Assembly: GCF_000724485.1 (NCBI RefSeq)
Contig: NZ_CP007739.1
Span: forward strand, 1,472,843 to 1,536,842
DNA: 64,000 bases
Source of the DNA: Bacillus methanolicus MGA3
Lineage (GTDB): Bacteria; Bacillota; Bacilli; Bacillales; Cytobacillaceae
Direction: 5' to 3'
The notes below the pieces were generated by a model that was given only the letters and a program-made list of their open reading frames with translations, was not told the DNA's origin and ran no database searches. Of the stretch, positions 63,979-64,000 are shown in pieces. Each line of letters starts with the position of its first letter. The first letter of the stretch is position 1. The position numbers and the translations under genes were made by a program.

Positions 63979-64000
63979 GTGGGTAGGTACATATTCTGAA

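Overview
The window looks like a chromosomal segment of a low-to-moderate GC, endospore-forming Bacillaceae. It carries spore proteins (SspN, Tlp), the conserved Bacillus yne block (yneN, sspN, tlp, yneP, yneQ, yneR, plsY, yneT) leading into parE-parC, and strong AGGAGG-type ribosome binding sites. About a third of it is a decaying accessory region with many broken genes.

Layout. 1-1490: a nucleoside transporter on the minus strand behind a guanine-type riboswitch and terminator. 1660-4716: a normal chorismate synthase followed by a collapsed aromatic operon (aroB frameshifted and truncated, a trace of aroH, no trp genes, hisC cut after about 64 codons). 4720-22700: an island that looks acquired. 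It holds a decayed second chorismate synthase, an alpha/beta hydrolase, TPR-like proteins, lysine-rich proteins, APS kinase remnants, two PaaK-like adenylate-forming ligases, a DAHP synthase and a chorismate-lyase-like protein. Together these suggest a dedicated route from the shikimate pathway to an activated aromatic acid, perhaps 4-hydroxybenzoate. Most of the island is present twice: 17341-22698 repeats 5269-15073 but lacks the stretch equivalent to 9678-14446. Between the copies lie methylthioribose kinase and gene debris.

22700-26011 is debris: a PglX-like DNA methyltransferase N-terminus, an IS3-family end, and thiamine-precursor ABC transporter pieces fused in frame to a truncated thiM. 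26320-32963 is an intact galactitol-type PTS operon (PRD activator, EIIA, EIIB, EIIC, two zinc dehydrogenases). 33271-37653 has mtnA and the yne/ssp block.

37822-46969 holds a CapA-like protein, a HesB-like gene with an in-frame UGA, NAD(P)HX repair, a HelD-like ATPase, a multidrug exporter and a histidine kinase. The HesB-like gene is the most notable item: the UGA falls at the expected Cys/Sec position in GIG(U)GGP and is followed at the right distance by a SECIS-like hairpin, so it is a candidate selenoprotein.

47268-53423 has plsY, a frameshifted amidase, a Fur-box DoxX gene, a GH18 protein and yneT. 53713-58148 is parE-parC. The right end (58349-64000) has a secreted protein and a mobile-element graveyard with two broken tyrosine recombinases, a Uma2 nuclease and an unknown partial gene. 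A 120-bp palindromic repeat occurs at the 3' ends of three transcription units. Several broken genes have their lesion in a homopolymer run, so some may be sequencing errors.
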